Positions 33,202 through 42,262 of a DNA stretch of 64,000 bases are shown piece after piece. Source of the stretch: Pelomonas nitida. GTDB taxonomy: Bacteria > Pseudomonadota > Gammaproteobacteria > Burkholderiales > Burkholderiaceae_C. The position numbers and the translations under genes were made by a program. Where the stretch lies: contig NZ_JBIGIA010000013.1 of assembly GCF_043555975.1 (NCBI RefSeq), positions 79,763 through 143,762 of the forward strand, in the 5' to 3' direction. Within the stretch, counting starts at the first letter, position 1, and each line of letters begins with the position of its first letter. A model generated the notes under the pieces. That model was not told the DNA's origin. It did not search any database and saw nothing but the letters and a program-made list of their open reading frames with translations.

Positions 33202-33525
33202 ATGCTGTACTGCTTCAAATCCAAGGCCGGCGCCGATGTGGTCATGCTGGCCGAATCCGGCGATGCGCTGCTACGTTTGATGGGGCGCCAGCCCGCGCCG
33301 CAGGGCATCTTCGAGTCTGCAGCGCTGCCCGCGCTCATCCAGAGCCTGGAGGCCGGTGTGGCGGCCGACGAGGCAGCGTTCCAGCAGGCGGTTGACGCAG
33401 CCAAGGCCGCCGGCGAGCCGGAGCCGCGGCGCCAGGGCGTATCGCTGCGCCAGCGCGCCTGGCCGCTGCGCGACCTGATGGCGCGCGCTCAGCGCGACGG
33501 CGTCGACGTGCTTTGGGGCGTCTGA
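33202..33525 (+). CDS. DUF1840 family protein
   Basis: A 107-residue soluble protein opening with MLYCFKSKAGADVVMLAESGD, the exact signature of DUF1840, and ending in WPLRDLMARAQRDGVDVLWGV, the other conserved block. The family is mostly betaproteobacterial and has no assigned function. The ATG at 33202 was chosen over an upstream GTG because the family always begins MLY(K/R)F. It overlaps the histidine phosphatase gene by a shared A (TGATG). Confidence 0.88.
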   Translation: MLYCFKSKAGADVVMLAESGDALLRLMGRQPAPQGIFESAALPALIQSLEAGVAADEAAFQQAVDAAKAAGEPEPRRQGVSLRQRAWPLRDLMARAQRDGVDVLWGV

Positions 33526-34169
33526 TGCTGGACGAGGCCACGCGCGTCATCCTCATCCGGCACGGCGAGACGACCTGGAACCGCGCCACGCGCATCCAGG
33601 GGCACACGGACATCCCGCTCAGCGCGTTGGGGCAGGCCCAGGCCGAGCGGCTGGCGCAGGCGCTTGCCGACGAATCGCTGACGGCCATCTACGCCAGCGA
33701 CCTCAGCCGCGCGCGCCAGACGGCCGAGGCGGTGGCCCGCGTGCAGCGCTTGCCCGTGCGCACCGACGCCGGTCTGCGCGAGCGCGCCTTCGGCCGCTTC
33801 GAGGGGCTGAGCTGGGACGAGATCGCGCAGGCACACCCCGAAGACGCGCTGCGCTGGCGCCGCCGCGAGCCCGACTTCGCCGTCGGTGGTGGCGAGAGCC
33901 TGATCAGCTTCAGTGCGCGCTGCGTGGCCGCAGCGCAGCGTGTGGTGGCGGGCCACCCGGGCGAATGCATCGCCGTCGTCGCGCATGGTGGCGTGCTGGA
34001 CTGCCTCTACCGCGCGGCAACGCGTACGGCGCTGGACGCGCCGCGCAGCTGGCAGCTCGGTAACGCCACGATCAATCGCCTGCTCGCGACAGCCGAGGGC
34101 TTCACCCTTGTCGGCTGGAACGACGACCAGCACCTGGCCGGTCTGCCGGACGACGACATCGCCAGCTGA
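33525..34169 (+). CDS. Histidine phosphatase (phosphoglycerate-mutase-like)
   Basis: A 214-residue enzyme. The catalytic motif LIRHGETTWN (His about residue 12) and the second histidine in VAHGGVLDCLYR are present, with ASDLSRARQTAEAV and RERAFGRFEGLSW between. The branch is cofactor-independent-looking phosphatase rather than glycolytic mutase, close to the GpmB/CobC-like group; the true substrate cannot be told. It overlaps the DUF1840 gene at the stop/start and the two form a small operon. The 177-bp gap after it leads to the porin gene. Confidence 0.88.
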   Translation: MLDEATRVILIRHGETTWNRATRIQGHTDIPLSALGQAQAERLAQALADESLTAIYASDLSRARQTAEAVARVQRLPVRTDAGLRERAFGRFEGLSWDEIAQAHPEDALRWRRREPDFAVGGGESLISFSARCVAAAQRVVAGHPGECIAVVAHGGVLDCLYRAATRTALDAPRSWQLGNATINRLLATAEGFTLVGWNDDQHLAGLPDDDIAS

Positions 34170-34346
34170 GCTCAGCGCGCCGCAACGCGGCCTGACCGGC
34201 CGGATCTACGTACGATCCCTAAGCCGACTGTTGCGTCTACACATCGCCCTGCCGATGCCGGCAAAGTCGCTTCTATACTGATTTGCACTTGTTATCACAG
34301 GTAGGTCTGCGACCCGCCGTAACCCAGTCAACCGTAAAGGCTCACG

Positions 34347-35363
34347 ATGAAGAAAACTGCCCTCGTTGCTGCCCTGGCCGCTGTCATGGCCACGCCCGCT
34401 TTCGCCCAAAGCTCCGTCACGCTGTGGGGCCGTCTGAACACGTCGGTGGAGAGCCAGAAGTTCGGCAACAAGGAGCGCACCGTTGCTGTGCAGAACAACT
34501 CTTCCCGCCTGGGCATGCGCGGCACGGAAGACCTGGGTGGCGGCCTGAAGGCTGGTTTCAACCTGGAGCACGGCTTCAACTCTGACACCGGTGCGGTGCA
34601 GACCTTCGGTGCTTCGTCCTCCACGTTCTGGTCGCGTCAGGCCAGCGTCGAGCTGAGCGGCTCGTTCGGTACCGTTCGCCTGGGTTCCTGGCTCCCGGAC
34701 ACCTACTTCTCGACGGTCGACCGCACCAGCAACCACAACCACGACACCGGCACCTCGTCGGACGCGCTGTTCTCCGATTTCGCCTTCGGCATCCGCACCA
34801 ACAAGGTGGGCTACTTCTCGCCGACGGTGAATGGCTTCAGCTTCATCGGCGCAGTGCGTGCCGGTGAAGGCGCCGGCCCGAAGGGCTACGACATGTCGGT
34901 CAACTACGAAGCGGACGGCCTGCACATCGCCGGCACGTATGCGCAGTCCGGTGCCTACTACGGCACGGGCCGTATCGGCAGCGGCAACAAGCGCCAGACC
35001 TATGGCCTGGAAGCTGACTACGCATTCGGCCCCGTGCTGGTCACGGGTTACTTCCAGAGCGAGAAGGTCGACGGCTTCCGTACTCGCAACATCGGCCGGG
35101 TGTCGGCCATGTACACGGTGGGCCAGTCCGAATTCCACTTCAACATCGGTGGCACCAAGTCGGGCGGCGACTCTGCCAGTGCCAACGGCATGACCGGCGA
35201 CAGCTTCCAAAAGGCCGGCGCGTCGCAGTGGACGCTGGGCTACAACTACAACCTCAGCAAGCGCACCAAGGTCTACGCGTTCTACACCGACATCGACCAG
35301 AAGCTGCCGAACAAGGCAGGCGACTTCGACTCGCTGGCTGTGGGCGTGCGCCACAACTTCTGA
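34347..35363 (+). CDS. Gram-negative porin
   Basis: A 338-residue outer-membrane beta-barrel. The signal peptide is residues 1-21 (MKKTALVAALAAVMATPAFAQ). The mature protein opens SSVTLWGRLNTSVE and carries SSRLGMRGTEDLGGGLKAGF, the hallmark of betaproteobacterial Porin_4 proteins. Alternating polar and hydrophobic strands continue to a C-terminal GVRHNF with the terminal Phe needed for BAM assembly. It forms trimeric channels for small solutes. A TATACT box lies at 34274-34279 but without a good -35. Codons are strongly biased to C/G endings, as expected of an abundant protein. A terminator follows directly. Confidence 0.95.
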   Translation: MKKTALVAALAAVMATPAFAQSSVTLWGRLNTSVESQKFGNKERTVAVQNNSSRLGMRGTEDLGGGLKAGFNLEHGFNSDTGAVQTFGASSSTFWSRQASVELSGSFGTVRLGSWLPDTYFSTVDRTSNHNHDTGTSSDALFSDFAFGIRTNKVGYFSPTVNGFSFIGAVRAGEGAGPKGYDMSVNYEADGLHIAGTYAQSGAYYGTGRIGSGNKRQTYGLEADYAFGPVLVTGYFQSEKVDGFRTRNIGRVSAMYTVGQSEFHFNIGGTKSGGDSASANGMTGDSFQKAGASQWTLGYNYNLSKRTKVYAFYTDIDQKLPNKAGDFDSLAVGVRHNF

Positions 35364-35383
35364 TCCTCGCGGACCGGAAAAAG

Positions 35384-35408
35384 AAAAAGCGCCTTCGGGC
35401 GCTTTTTT
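35384..35408. terminator. Bidirectional terminator between porin and ruvB
   Basis: AAAAAGCGCC pairs with GGCGCTTTTT around a TTCG loop, with A-rich sequence on the left and six T residues on the right. It ends porin transcripts and, read on the other strand, ruvB transcripts. The right edge touches the ruvB stop codon. Confidence 0.9.
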
Positions 35409-36466
35409 CATGCCCCGAACAGGTCGGGCGAGTGCCGGTTGCCCGGTGGTGTGATGCCCAGATGGCGGTAGGCCGCGAGCGTGGCGATGCGCCCGCGCGG
35501 CGTGCGCTGCAGAAAGCCTTGCTGGATCAGATAGGGCTCGATGACATCCTCGATGGTGCCGGCCTCCTCGCCGATCGCCGCAGCGACGTTCTCCAGCCCG
35601 ACCGGGCCGCCGTCGAAGCGGTGCACCACCGCTTCCAGGAACTTGCGGTCCATCAGGTCGAAGCCCTGCGGGTCCACGTCCAGCATGGCCAGCGCCTTGT
35701 CGGCGATGCCGGCGACGATGCGACCGTCAGCCTTCACCTCTGCGTAGTCGCGCACGCGGCGCAGCAGCCGGTTGGCGATGCGTGGTGTGCCGCGTGAGCG
35801 CCGGGCGATCTCGAGTGCGCCGTCGGCGTCGATCGGCGCGTTCAGCAGGCCGGCCGAGCGTGTGACGATGCGCTGCAGTTCGGCTGGGGTGTAGAACTCC
35901 AGCCGGGCCACGATGCCGAAACGGTCGCGCAGCGGGTTGGTCAACATGCCGGCGCGTGTCGTGGCGCCGACCAGCGTGAACGGCTGCAGGTCCAGTTTGA
36001 TCGAGCGGGCCGCCGGCCCCTCGCCGATCATGATGTCGATCTGGTAGTCCTCTAGCGCCGGGTAGAGGATTTCCTCGACGACCGGGCTCAGCCGGTGGAT
36101 CTCGTCGATGAACAGGACGTCGTTCTTCTCGAGATTCGTCAGCAGTGCCGCCAGGTCCTTGGGCTTTTCGAGCACGGGGCCGGAGGTCTGGCGCAGGTTC
36201 ACGCCCAGTTCGGCCGCGATGATGTGCGACAGCGTCGTCTTGCCGAGGCCCGGCGGGCCGAACAGCAGCACATGATCGAGCGCCTCCTGGCGCTTTCGCG
36301 CCGCGCCGATGAAGATCTCCAGCTGCTCGCGGGCCTTGGCCTGGCCGACGTAGTCGTCCAGCAGTTTCGGGCGCAGCGCGCGTTCGAGGGCTTCCTCGCG
36401 GCTGGATTCCGGCGCCGCGCTGACGATGCGTGGCGCGGGGGCGAAATCGTCGGTCTGGATGCTCAT
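35408..36466 (-). CDS. ruvB: Holliday junction branch-migration motor RuvB
   Basis: A 352-residue AAA+ ATPase that drives branch migration with RuvA. Visible parts are the N-terminal RPKLLDDYVGQ, Walker A FGPPGLGKTT, Walker B VLFIDEIHRL, sensor TTRAGMLTNPLRDRFG, arginine-finger region and the C-terminal winged helix (RTPRGRIATLAAYRHLG). Length and order are normal. The start at 36466 gives the usual short acidic leader. ruvA lies upstream on the same strand, 82 bp away; the gap holds a repeat-like hairpin. ruvC is not in the window. Confidence 0.97.
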   Translation of the reverse strand: MSIQTDDFAPAPRIVSAAPESSREEALERALRPKLLDDYVGQAKAREQLEIFIGAARKRQEALDHVLLFGPPGLGKTTLSHIIAAELGVNLRQTSGPVLEKPKDLAALLTNLEKNDVLFIDEIHRLSPVVEEILYPALEDYQIDIMIGEGPAARSIKLDLQPFTLVGATTRAGMLTNPLRDRFGIVARLEFYTPAELQRIVTRSAGLLNAPIDADGALEIARRSRGTPRIANRLLRRVRDYAEVKADGRIVAGIADKALAMLDVDPQGFDLMDRKFLEAVVHRFDGGPVGLENVAAAIGEEAGTIEDVIEPYLIQQGFLQRTPRGRIATLAAYRHLGITPPGNRHSPDLFGA

Positions 36467-36477
36467 GGCCGACCTTT

Positions 36478-36516
36478 CGCCGGGCCGCCCCAAGCAAGGT
36501 CGGCACCCGCTTGGGG
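36478..36516. repeat. Repeat-like hairpin in the ruvA-ruvB gap
   Basis: CCCCAAGC (36488-36495) pairs with GCTTGGGG (36509-36516). The 18-mer at 36478-36495 (CGCCGGGCCGCCCCAAGC) is found inverted at 11828-11845 in the rimI-udg gap. The two copies differ outside it, so only the core is shared. Confidence 0.6.
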
Positions 36517-36548
36517 GGGCGCGAACGGCGTGAGCGTGGGGGCGAGCA

Positions 36549-37118
36549 TCATGACAGCTTCTTCAGCGCCAGCTTGATGCCCTCGCTGACGCCGACGTCG
36601 GACGGCAACGCCTTCAGCGCCGTGGCGGCATCCTTCTCGCTGTAGCCAAGGGCGACCAGGGCCTGCAGGATGTCGGCCTGGGCATCGTTGGCGACGGCCA
36701 CCGGCAGCGCCAGGTCCGGTCCCAGCTTGCCCTTGAGCTCCAGCAGCAGCCGCTCGGCCGTCTTCTTGCCGATGCCCGGCACCTTGGTCAGCCGGCCGAT
36801 CTCCTGGCGTGACACGGCTTGCGCCAGTTCGGCCACGGACAGGCCCGACAGCAGGCCCAGCGCCATCTTCGGGCCGACACCGCTGATCTTGATGAGCTGG
36901 CGGAAGGTGCTGCGCTCCTCGTGCGTGAGGAAGCCGAAGAGCTGATGGGCATCTTCCCGCACGGTCAGGTGGGTCAGCAGCACGGCGCGCTCGCCCAGAC
37001 CGCCCAGGTTGAAGAAGGTGCTCATGGGCACGTCGACTTCGTAGCCGACGCCGGCCACGTCGATGACCACCTGGGGCGGGGTTTTCTCGGCGATGACGCC
37101 GCTGAGTCTTCCGATCAT
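36549..37118 (-). CDS. ruvA: Holliday junction DNA-binding protein RuvA
   Basis: A 189-residue protein that binds Holliday junctions as a tetramer and loads RuvB. It opens MIGRLSGVIAEKTPPQVVIDVAGVGYEV (OB fold), has two helix-hairpin-helix motifs (ISGVGPKMALGLL; VPGIGKKTAERLLLELK) and the C-terminal domain LQALVALGYSEKDAATALK that contacts RuvB. Everything is intact. It precedes ruvB in the same direction. A GGCCCG/CGGGCC hairpin lies just 5' of its start (37119-37136), in the presumed mRNA leader. Confidence 0.97.
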   Translation of the reverse strand: MIGRLSGVIAEKTPPQVVIDVAGVGYEVDVPMSTFFNLGGLGERAVLLTHLTVREDAHQLFGFLTHEERSTFRQLIKISGVGPKMALGLLSGLSVAELAQAVSRQEIGRLTKVPGIGKKTAERLLLELKGKLGPDLALPVAVANDAQADILQALVALGYSEKDAATALKALPSDVGVSEGIKLALKKLS

Positions 37119-37196
37119 GGCCCGATTATCCGGGCCTGTTCTGAATCGGTTGAGGACGGAGCTGCGCGCTGCGCACGCAGGTCCATCCCCGAACCA

Positions 37197-37850
37197 TCAG
37201 TTCCTGCCGAACAGCCCGAGGCGCTGGGCTTCCAGCGCGGCCTCGGCGCGCGAACTCACATTGAGCTTGCGGTAGATCTGCTTGACGTAGTCGGCGATGG
37301 TGTGGCGCGACAGGCCCAGCTGCACGCCGATCTCCGGCAGCGTGAAGCCCTTGGCCACACGCAGCAGCACTTCGGTCTCGCGCTCGGTCAGCGACACCTC
37401 GTGCAGCAGCGTGGAGGTGGGCTTCTTCACCTGGGCGGCGAAGTAGGCGATGACCTTGCGCGCGATCGAGGGCGACAGCGGCGGTTCGCCCTGGCTCATG
37501 CGCTGCAGCTGCTCGACGAGCAGTTCGCGCGACTGCTCCTTCAGCAGGTAGCCGAAGGCGCCGGCCTGCAGCGCCGGGAACAGGTGCTCGTCGTCGTCGT
37601 GGATGGTGACGATGACCGACTGCACCTCGGGTTGCTTCTCGCGCAGCGCGGCGATGACGTCGACGCCCGAGCCGTCGGGCAGGCCAAGATCCAGCAGCGC
37701 CAACGTGAAGCGCTGGGTGTTGACGAGGGCCAGCGCGTCCTGCACGCGCGAGCATTCGGTGATCTGGGCGTTTGCGAACACCTGCTTGACCAGGGCCTTG
37801 AGCCAGGCGCGGATCTCCGGAATGTCTTCGAGCAGCAGGATGTGGTTCAT
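37197..37850 (-). CDS. NarL/LuxR-type response regulator
   Basis: A 217-residue regulator: a receiver domain (1 to about 120) with acidic pocket LLLEDIPE and phosphoacceptor Asp54 in LLDLGLPDGSG, then a LuxR helix-turn-helix (LTERETEVLLRVAKGFTLPEIG and LSRHTIADYVKQIYRKLNVSSRAEAA). It is transcribed with, and 28 bp after, a sensor kinase with matching histidine-kinase subclass, so they form one two-component system. Target genes are unknown. Confidence 0.93.
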   Translation of the reverse strand: MNHILLLEDIPEIRAWLKALVKQVFANAQITECSRVQDALALVNTQRFTLALLDLGLPDGSGVDVIAALREKQPEVQSVIVTIHDDDEHLFPALQAGAFGYLLKEQSRELLVEQLQRMSQGEPPLSPSIARKVIAYFAAQVKKPTSTLLHEVSLTERETEVLLRVAKGFTLPEIGVQLGLSRHTIADYVKQIYRKLNVSSRAEAALEAQRLGLFGRN

Positions 37851-37878
37851 GGGGGGACCTCGGGAAGCTAGGGAGAAC

Positions 37879-39297
37879 TCAGAGCGGGATGGTCAGGCGA
37901 ATGACAGTACCCCAGCCGGGACCGGATTCGACCAGGCACTGGCCATGCATTTGCTTGGCGCGTGATTTCATGCTCGCCATGCCGTGACCGCGGTCCAGTC
38001 GACCGTCCAGTCCCAGCGGAATGCCTTGGCCGTTGTCCTGGATGGTCAACACGAAATAACCATCCAGCACATTGCTGGAGATCGTCGCGGTCGTGGCGCC
38101 GCTGTGCTTGATGATGTTGGAGACCGATTCGCGCAGGATGCGCGTCGTCTGCACATAGGAGCGGGCCTGGAAGGTGTGTTCGATGTCTTCGGACGGCGAC
38201 TTCCACTCGGCCAGGATATTGGCCTGCCCGAGCCGAGACACCACCTCGGCCCGCCAGTCTCCCAGCGCATCGATGAGATGGACGGGCTTGCCCGTCAGCC
38301 CTCGCACGGACAGCCGCATCTCCTCCAGCGCCTCGCGGGCCAGCGTGGAGATGCGGTCCGATTCGCTGGTGTGCACGATGGTCAGCAGCTTGGCGCCCAG
38401 GTCGTCGTGCAGGTCGGCGGCGATGCGCTTGCGCTCACGCTCGGTGACCTGCTCCAGCTTCTGTTCGGCCAGCAGGTTGTGGCTGCGCTCCATGTCGGCA
38501 ATGCGGTCGGCCATGCGCTGCTCCAGCGCTGCTGCGCGCTTCTCGGCATCCGCGCGCGCCTGGGCGACGCTGCCGACGATCTGCAGCCCCAGGCCCAGCA
38601 TCAGCAGCGGCAGCAGCAGGCTCAGCCACGGCGACGCCGTCCACCACAACGGCTCGTTGACGCTGACCAGGCTCATCTCGGTCAGCAGCGCCACCATCGT
38701 CGGCAGCATCAGCAGCGCCATGACATGGAACTCGCGCCGCAATGCGCCGTCCGGCGTGACCCGCAGTCGCTGCTGCCGCAGCCGCAGCGCCCAGCCCATC
38801 GCGGCCACCAGCTCCAGGCCCAGTACCGCATGCCAGACGGTGGCGAGCACGCCGACCTGGCCGCCCGTCAGCAGCAGGCTGGCCGGCACGACCAGGCACT
38901 GGATCAGCAGCGCGTGGTCCAGCCAATTGCGCCGCCAGTGCATCTGGCGCAGCAGGTATTGCACGCCACACAGCACCAGCAGCGTCATCAGCAGCGGGCG
39001 CAGCCCGGCGACGCCGGGGGCGGCCGTGGCGCGCAGCACCACCCAGCTCAGCATCATGCCGACCAGGAAGATGGCCGGCCGTTCGCGATGGTGGTGGCTG
39101 GACACCAGGCCTACGACGGTGGCCATCAGCGCCAGCATGGCCGCGAGCCAGGCATGCAGCGTGGCGGCCCAGTAGAGGCTGGCTGGATTCGGCGCCTGGG
39201 CCTGGGCGACCAGCGGGCCCAGCAGGAGGCCGACAGTCAGCAGGAGAGGGGGGAGGCGTCGGGCCAGGGCGGCATCCGGCGCGGGCGACGGCTTCAT
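37879..39297 (-). CDS. Membrane sensor histidine kinase (NarX/HisKA_3 class)
   Basis: A 472-residue protein with six to seven hydrophobic segments in residues 15-250, little periplasmic sequence, then a coiled segment and the phosphorylation helix RKRIAADLHDDLGAKLLTIVH, and an HATPase domain (LRESVSNIIKHSGA; TIQDNGQGIP; GHGMASMKSRA). The sensing unit is the multi-helix membrane domain. It is followed at once by the LuxR-type regulator, its partner. The N-terminus is divergent from phoH, with about 90 bp between starts. Confidence 0.93.
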   Translation of the reverse strand: MKPSPAPDAALARRLPPLLLTVGLLLGPLVAQAQAPNPASLYWAATLHAWLAAMLALMATVVGLVSSHHHRERPAIFLVGMMLSWVVLRATAAPGVAGLRPLLMTLLVLCGVQYLLRQMHWRRNWLDHALLIQCLVVPASLLLTGGQVGVLATVWHAVLGLELVAAMGWALRLRQQRLRVTPDGALRREFHVMALLMLPTMVALLTEMSLVSVNEPLWWTASPWLSLLLPLLMLGLGLQIVGSVAQARADAEKRAAALEQRMADRIADMERSHNLLAEQKLEQVTERERKRIAADLHDDLGAKLLTIVHTSESDRISTLAREALEEMRLSVRGLTGKPVHLIDALGDWRAEVVSRLGQANILAEWKSPSEDIEHTFQARSYVQTTRILRESVSNIIKHSGATTATISSNVLDGYFVLTIQDNGQGIPLGLDGRLDRGHGMASMKSRAKQMHGQCLVESGPGWGTVIRLTIPL

Positions 39298-39386
39298 GGA
39301 GCGCGATTGTGCGGGACACCTGGCCTCATCGGCGCCGGGGAATGCACCAGCGACAATGGCCGCCGCCGATATTTCCGCGCCCCAAC

Positions 39387-40355
39387 GTGATCCTGCGCTT
39401 CGCTTTCGAACCCGTCGACAACTCCCGCCTGGCCCGCGTCTGCGGCAGCCTGGACGCGCATCTGCGCGAAATCGAGGCCGCGCTGGGGGTGAAGATCTCG
39501 CGCCGTGAGGGCGAGTTCCGCATCAACGGCGCGCGCGCGGCGGCCGAGCGCACGCAGTCGCTGCTGGAGGCCTTGTACGAACGGGCGCGCCGCCCCTTGC
39601 CGGCAGAGACGCTGCAGCTCGCGCTGGTCGAGGCTCAGGCGCCGGAGCCGGCCGGGCCTGCCAAGGCGGGTGACGACGGGCCGTTGGTGCTGCGCACGCG
39701 CCGTGCCGACCTGTCCGCCCGCACACCACGTCAGCACCAGTACCTGCAGCAGATCCTGTCGCACGACATCACCTTCGGCCTCGGCCCGGCCGGCACCGGC
39801 AAGACCTTCCTGGCCGTAGCCTGCGCCGTCGACGCGCTGGAGCGCGCCGCCGTGCAGCGCATCATCCTGACCCGCCCGGCCGTGGAGGCCGGCGAGCGCC
39901 TGGGCTTCCTGCCGGGAGACCTGACGCAGAAGGTCGACCCCTATCTGCGCCCGCTCTACGACGCGCTGTACGACCTGCTGGGCTTCGACCGCGTCACCAA
40001 GGCCTTCGAGAAGGGGCAGCTGGAAGTGGCGCCGCTGGCCTTCATGCGCGGCCGCACGCTGAACCATGCCTTCGTCATCCTCGACGAGGCGCAGAACACC
40101 ACGCCCGAGCAGATGAAGATGTTCCTGACTCGCATCGGCTTCGGCAGCCGCTGCGTCGTCACCGGCGACACCAGCCAGATCGACCTGCCGCGCGGCGTCA
40201 TGTCGGGCCTGATCGATGCCGAGCGTGTGCTGGCCAAGGTCAAGGGCATCGCGATGACGCGCTTCACCAGCACCGACGTCGTGCGCCACCCGCTGGTGGC
40301 CCGCATCGTCGAGGCCTACGAAGCCCGCGCCAAGCGCGAAGCGAGAGAAGCATGA
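39387..40355 (+). CDS. phoH: PhoH-like ATPase
   Basis: A protein of about 322 residues with an N-terminal KH-like part (LREIEAALGVKISRREGEFRING) and a PhoH P-loop domain: Walker A GLGPAGTGKTFLA, FVILDEAQNTTPEQMKMFLTR containing Walker B, and VVTGDTSQIDLPRG. Roles proposed for the family are in RNA metabolism and ribosome quality. I start at GTG 39387, where the family N-terminus (M/V)ILRF begins; an ATG at 39342 would add 15 non-conserved residues. ybeY follows 58 bp later, a conserved pairing. Confidence 0.9.
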   Translation: MILRFAFEPVDNSRLARVCGSLDAHLREIEAALGVKISRREGEFRINGARAAAERTQSLLEALYERARRPLPAETLQLALVEAQAPEPAGPAKAGDDGPLVLRTRRADLSARTPRQHQYLQQILSHDITFGLGPAGTGKTFLAVACAVDALERAAVQRIILTRPAVEAGERLGFLPGDLTQKVDPYLRPLYDALYDLLGFDRVTKAFEKGQLEVAPLAFMRGRTLNHAFVILDEAQNTTPEQMKMFLTRIGFGSRCVVTGDTSQIDLPRGVMSGLIDAERVLAKVKGIAMTRFTSTDVVRHPLVARIVEAYEARAKREAREA

Positions 40356-40413
40356 GCGCAGCGCCGCGCCGGCTGGCTGCGGCCCGGCGGCGCGGCGCGC
40401 GAAGAGAACACCC

Positions 40414-40911
40414 ATGACCACGAAACCCGAACTGAGCCTGTCCCTGCAATTTGCCGACCCGCGCCACCGCGCGCTGCTGCCGCGCCACAAGGTGCAGCGC
40501 TTCATCCGCGCGGCGCTGGAGCTGCCGGGCGAGATCGCGGTGCGCATCGTTGACGCCGAGGAAGGCTGCGCGCTGAACCGTGACTACCGAGGCAAGGACT
40601 ACGCGACCAACGTGCTGACCTTCGACTACAGCCACGAGCCGGTCGTCGGCGCCGACCTGGTCATCTGCGCCGAGGTCGTCGAGAAGGAAGCCGCCGAGAT
40701 GGGCATCCCGGTGCTCGACCATTACGCCCACATGCTGGTCCACGGCACGCTGCACGCGCAGGGCTATGACCACGAGGAAGACGACGAGGCCGAGTGCATG
40801 GAGGCGCGCGAGAGCGAGCTGATGCTCGCGCTGGGCTTTGCCGACCCCTACGCGGCGCGCGCCGTCAAGCCGAAGGCGAAGACGCAGGCGAAAGCGGCCA
40901 AACGACGCTGA
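40414..40911 (+). CDS. ybeY: Endoribonuclease YbeY
   Basis: A 165-residue metalloprotein needed for 16S rRNA 3' processing and ribosome quality control. The zinc motif HGTLHAQGYDHEED supplies the three histidines (HxxxHxxxxxH), and NRDYRGKDYATNVLTFDY is the other family block. It follows phoH as in most proteobacteria. A basic Lys/Ala tail ends the protein. Its last 47 bases are shared, antisense, with the 3' end of the histidine kinase gene. corC and lnt, which often follow, are absent here. Confidence 0.95.
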   Translation: MTTKPELSLSLQFADPRHRALLPRHKVQRFIRAALELPGEIAVRIVDAEEGCALNRDYRGKDYATNVLTFDYSHEPVVGADLVICAEVVEKEAAEMGIPVLDHYAHMLVHGTLHAQGYDHEEDDEAECMEARESELMLALGFADPYAARAVKPKAKTQAKAAKRR

Positions 40912-42181
40912 TGCGCTGACCCTGGGCGTCGCGCGCGAACACGAGCCGCGCGCCCAGCCGCGTCGCCACCTGGCGGACGATGGCCAGGCCCAGGCCGCTG
41001 CCCGCCTGTGTGCGCGCACTGTCGCCGCGCCGGAAGGCTTCCTGCAGCGCCTCCAGCTGGTGCGGCGCCAAGCCGTCGCCGGCATCTTCCACGGTCAGCG
41101 ACGGCGGTGAGGCCGTCACGGTCACCCGCACCGGCGGGCGGCCATGTTTGAGCGCGTTGTCCACCAGGTTGGCGATCAAGCGCTCCGTCAGCAGCAGGTT
41201 GGCCCTGGGGATCTCCAGCGTGGCCGGCGTGGCGACGTCCAGCTGTGCGGCCGGCCGCTCGAAGCTGGCCACCACGGCGCGTGCCGCCGCCGCCAGGTCC
41301 ACGGTCACGTCGCAAGGCAGTTCGCCCGCGCGCACGAAATCCAGAAAGCTCTCGATGAGCCGGTCCGCCTCGTCGACATTGCGCGTGATGACGTCGCGCC
41401 GTTTCGCCACGGTCGGGGCTTCGGGCAGCAGCTCGGCCGCCATGCGGATGCGGCTCAGCGGGCTGCGCAGATCGTGCGACACGCCGGCCAGCAGCAGCGC
41501 GCGTTCGCGCTCGTGGCGCTGCCAGCGCGCCAGCAGCTCGGCGTAGGCGGCGTCGATGGCCGCCACTTCGGGCGGCTGGTCGACGACGCTGGCGGCGACG
41601 TACGGGGCACCGGGCTGCTGGCCTTCGATGCGGCGCCGCAGGCCTTCCAGCGGCCGGGCCAGTCGCCGTGCGGTGTGCCAGCTCAGGCCCACCACCAGCG
41701 CGGCCACCAGCGCCAGGGCCAGCAGCGTGCGCTGCGACCATTCCGGCGCCACCGCCTGCCCGGCCACGCCCAGCCACAGCGAGCGCCCGTCGGCGGTCTG
41801 CACAGCCAGCCAGATCCGCGTCTGCCGGCGCGCCAGCTCGATGCGCAGCTCCGTCACCGGCACGCCGTTGGCCCGCAGCGCCTCCTGCAGCGCGACGAAG
41901 CGCGGCGCCAGCGGCGACGTGCGGCGCGCCGTTTCGGGCGGGGCGCTGCGTTGCTCGACCGTGCCGACCGACGAAACGGGCGGCGGCCCGAGGCCGGCAG
42001 CGGCCAGCAACTGGGGCGCCCAGGCCTCGGCATACAGGCGCGCGATGGTCACGTTGCGCTCCACGTAGAACAGCACCCAGATCACCAGCCCCAGGCCGAT
42101 GACCAGGCCCAGTTGCGCGCGCAGCAGCCGGGTGAACAGGCTGGCGCTGCCGCGCCGCCGGGCAGGTCGCTCAGCGGTCAT
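40865..42181 (-). CDS. Membrane sensor histidine kinase (EnvZ/RstB-like)
   Basis: A 438-residue kinase with one membrane helix at about 20-42, a periplasmic sensor of some 130 residues (Pro/Arg-rich, LRANGVPVTELRIELARRQ), a second helix (about 176-194), a HAMP-like linker, the HisKA box AGVSHDLRSPLSRIRMAAELL and an HATPase domain (NLVDNALKHG; VEDAGDGL; GSGLGLAIVRQVATRLG). The partner OmpR-type regulator is encoded just upstream on the same strand, 81 bp away. The 3' end overlaps ybeY by 47 bp. The signal is unknown. Confidence 0.93.
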   Translation of the reverse strand: MTAERPARRRGSASLFTRLLRAQLGLVIGLGLVIWVLFYVERNVTIARLYAEAWAPQLLAAAGLGPPPVSSVGTVEQRSAPPETARRTSPLAPRFVALQEALRANGVPVTELRIELARRQTRIWLAVQTADGRSLWLGVAGQAVAPEWSQRTLLALALVAALVVGLSWHTARRLARPLEGLRRRIEGQQPGAPYVAASVVDQPPEVAAIDAAYAELLARWQRHERERALLLAGVSHDLRSPLSRIRMAAELLPEAPTVAKRRDVITRNVDEADRLIESFLDFVRAGELPCDVTVDLAAAARAVVASFERPAAQLDVATPATLEIPRANLLLTERLIANLVDNALKHGRPPVRVTVTASPPSLTVEDAGDGLAPHQLEALQEAFRRGDSARTQAGSGLGLAIVRQVATRLGARLVFARDAQGQRISVVWPLSPASSPSA

Positions 42182-42262
42182 GTCGCACCTGCATCCGGCC
42201 CGCGATGACGGTGGGGCGGCGACCCGACGCGCCGGCGTCCAGCGACGAGGCGGAGGCCAAGG

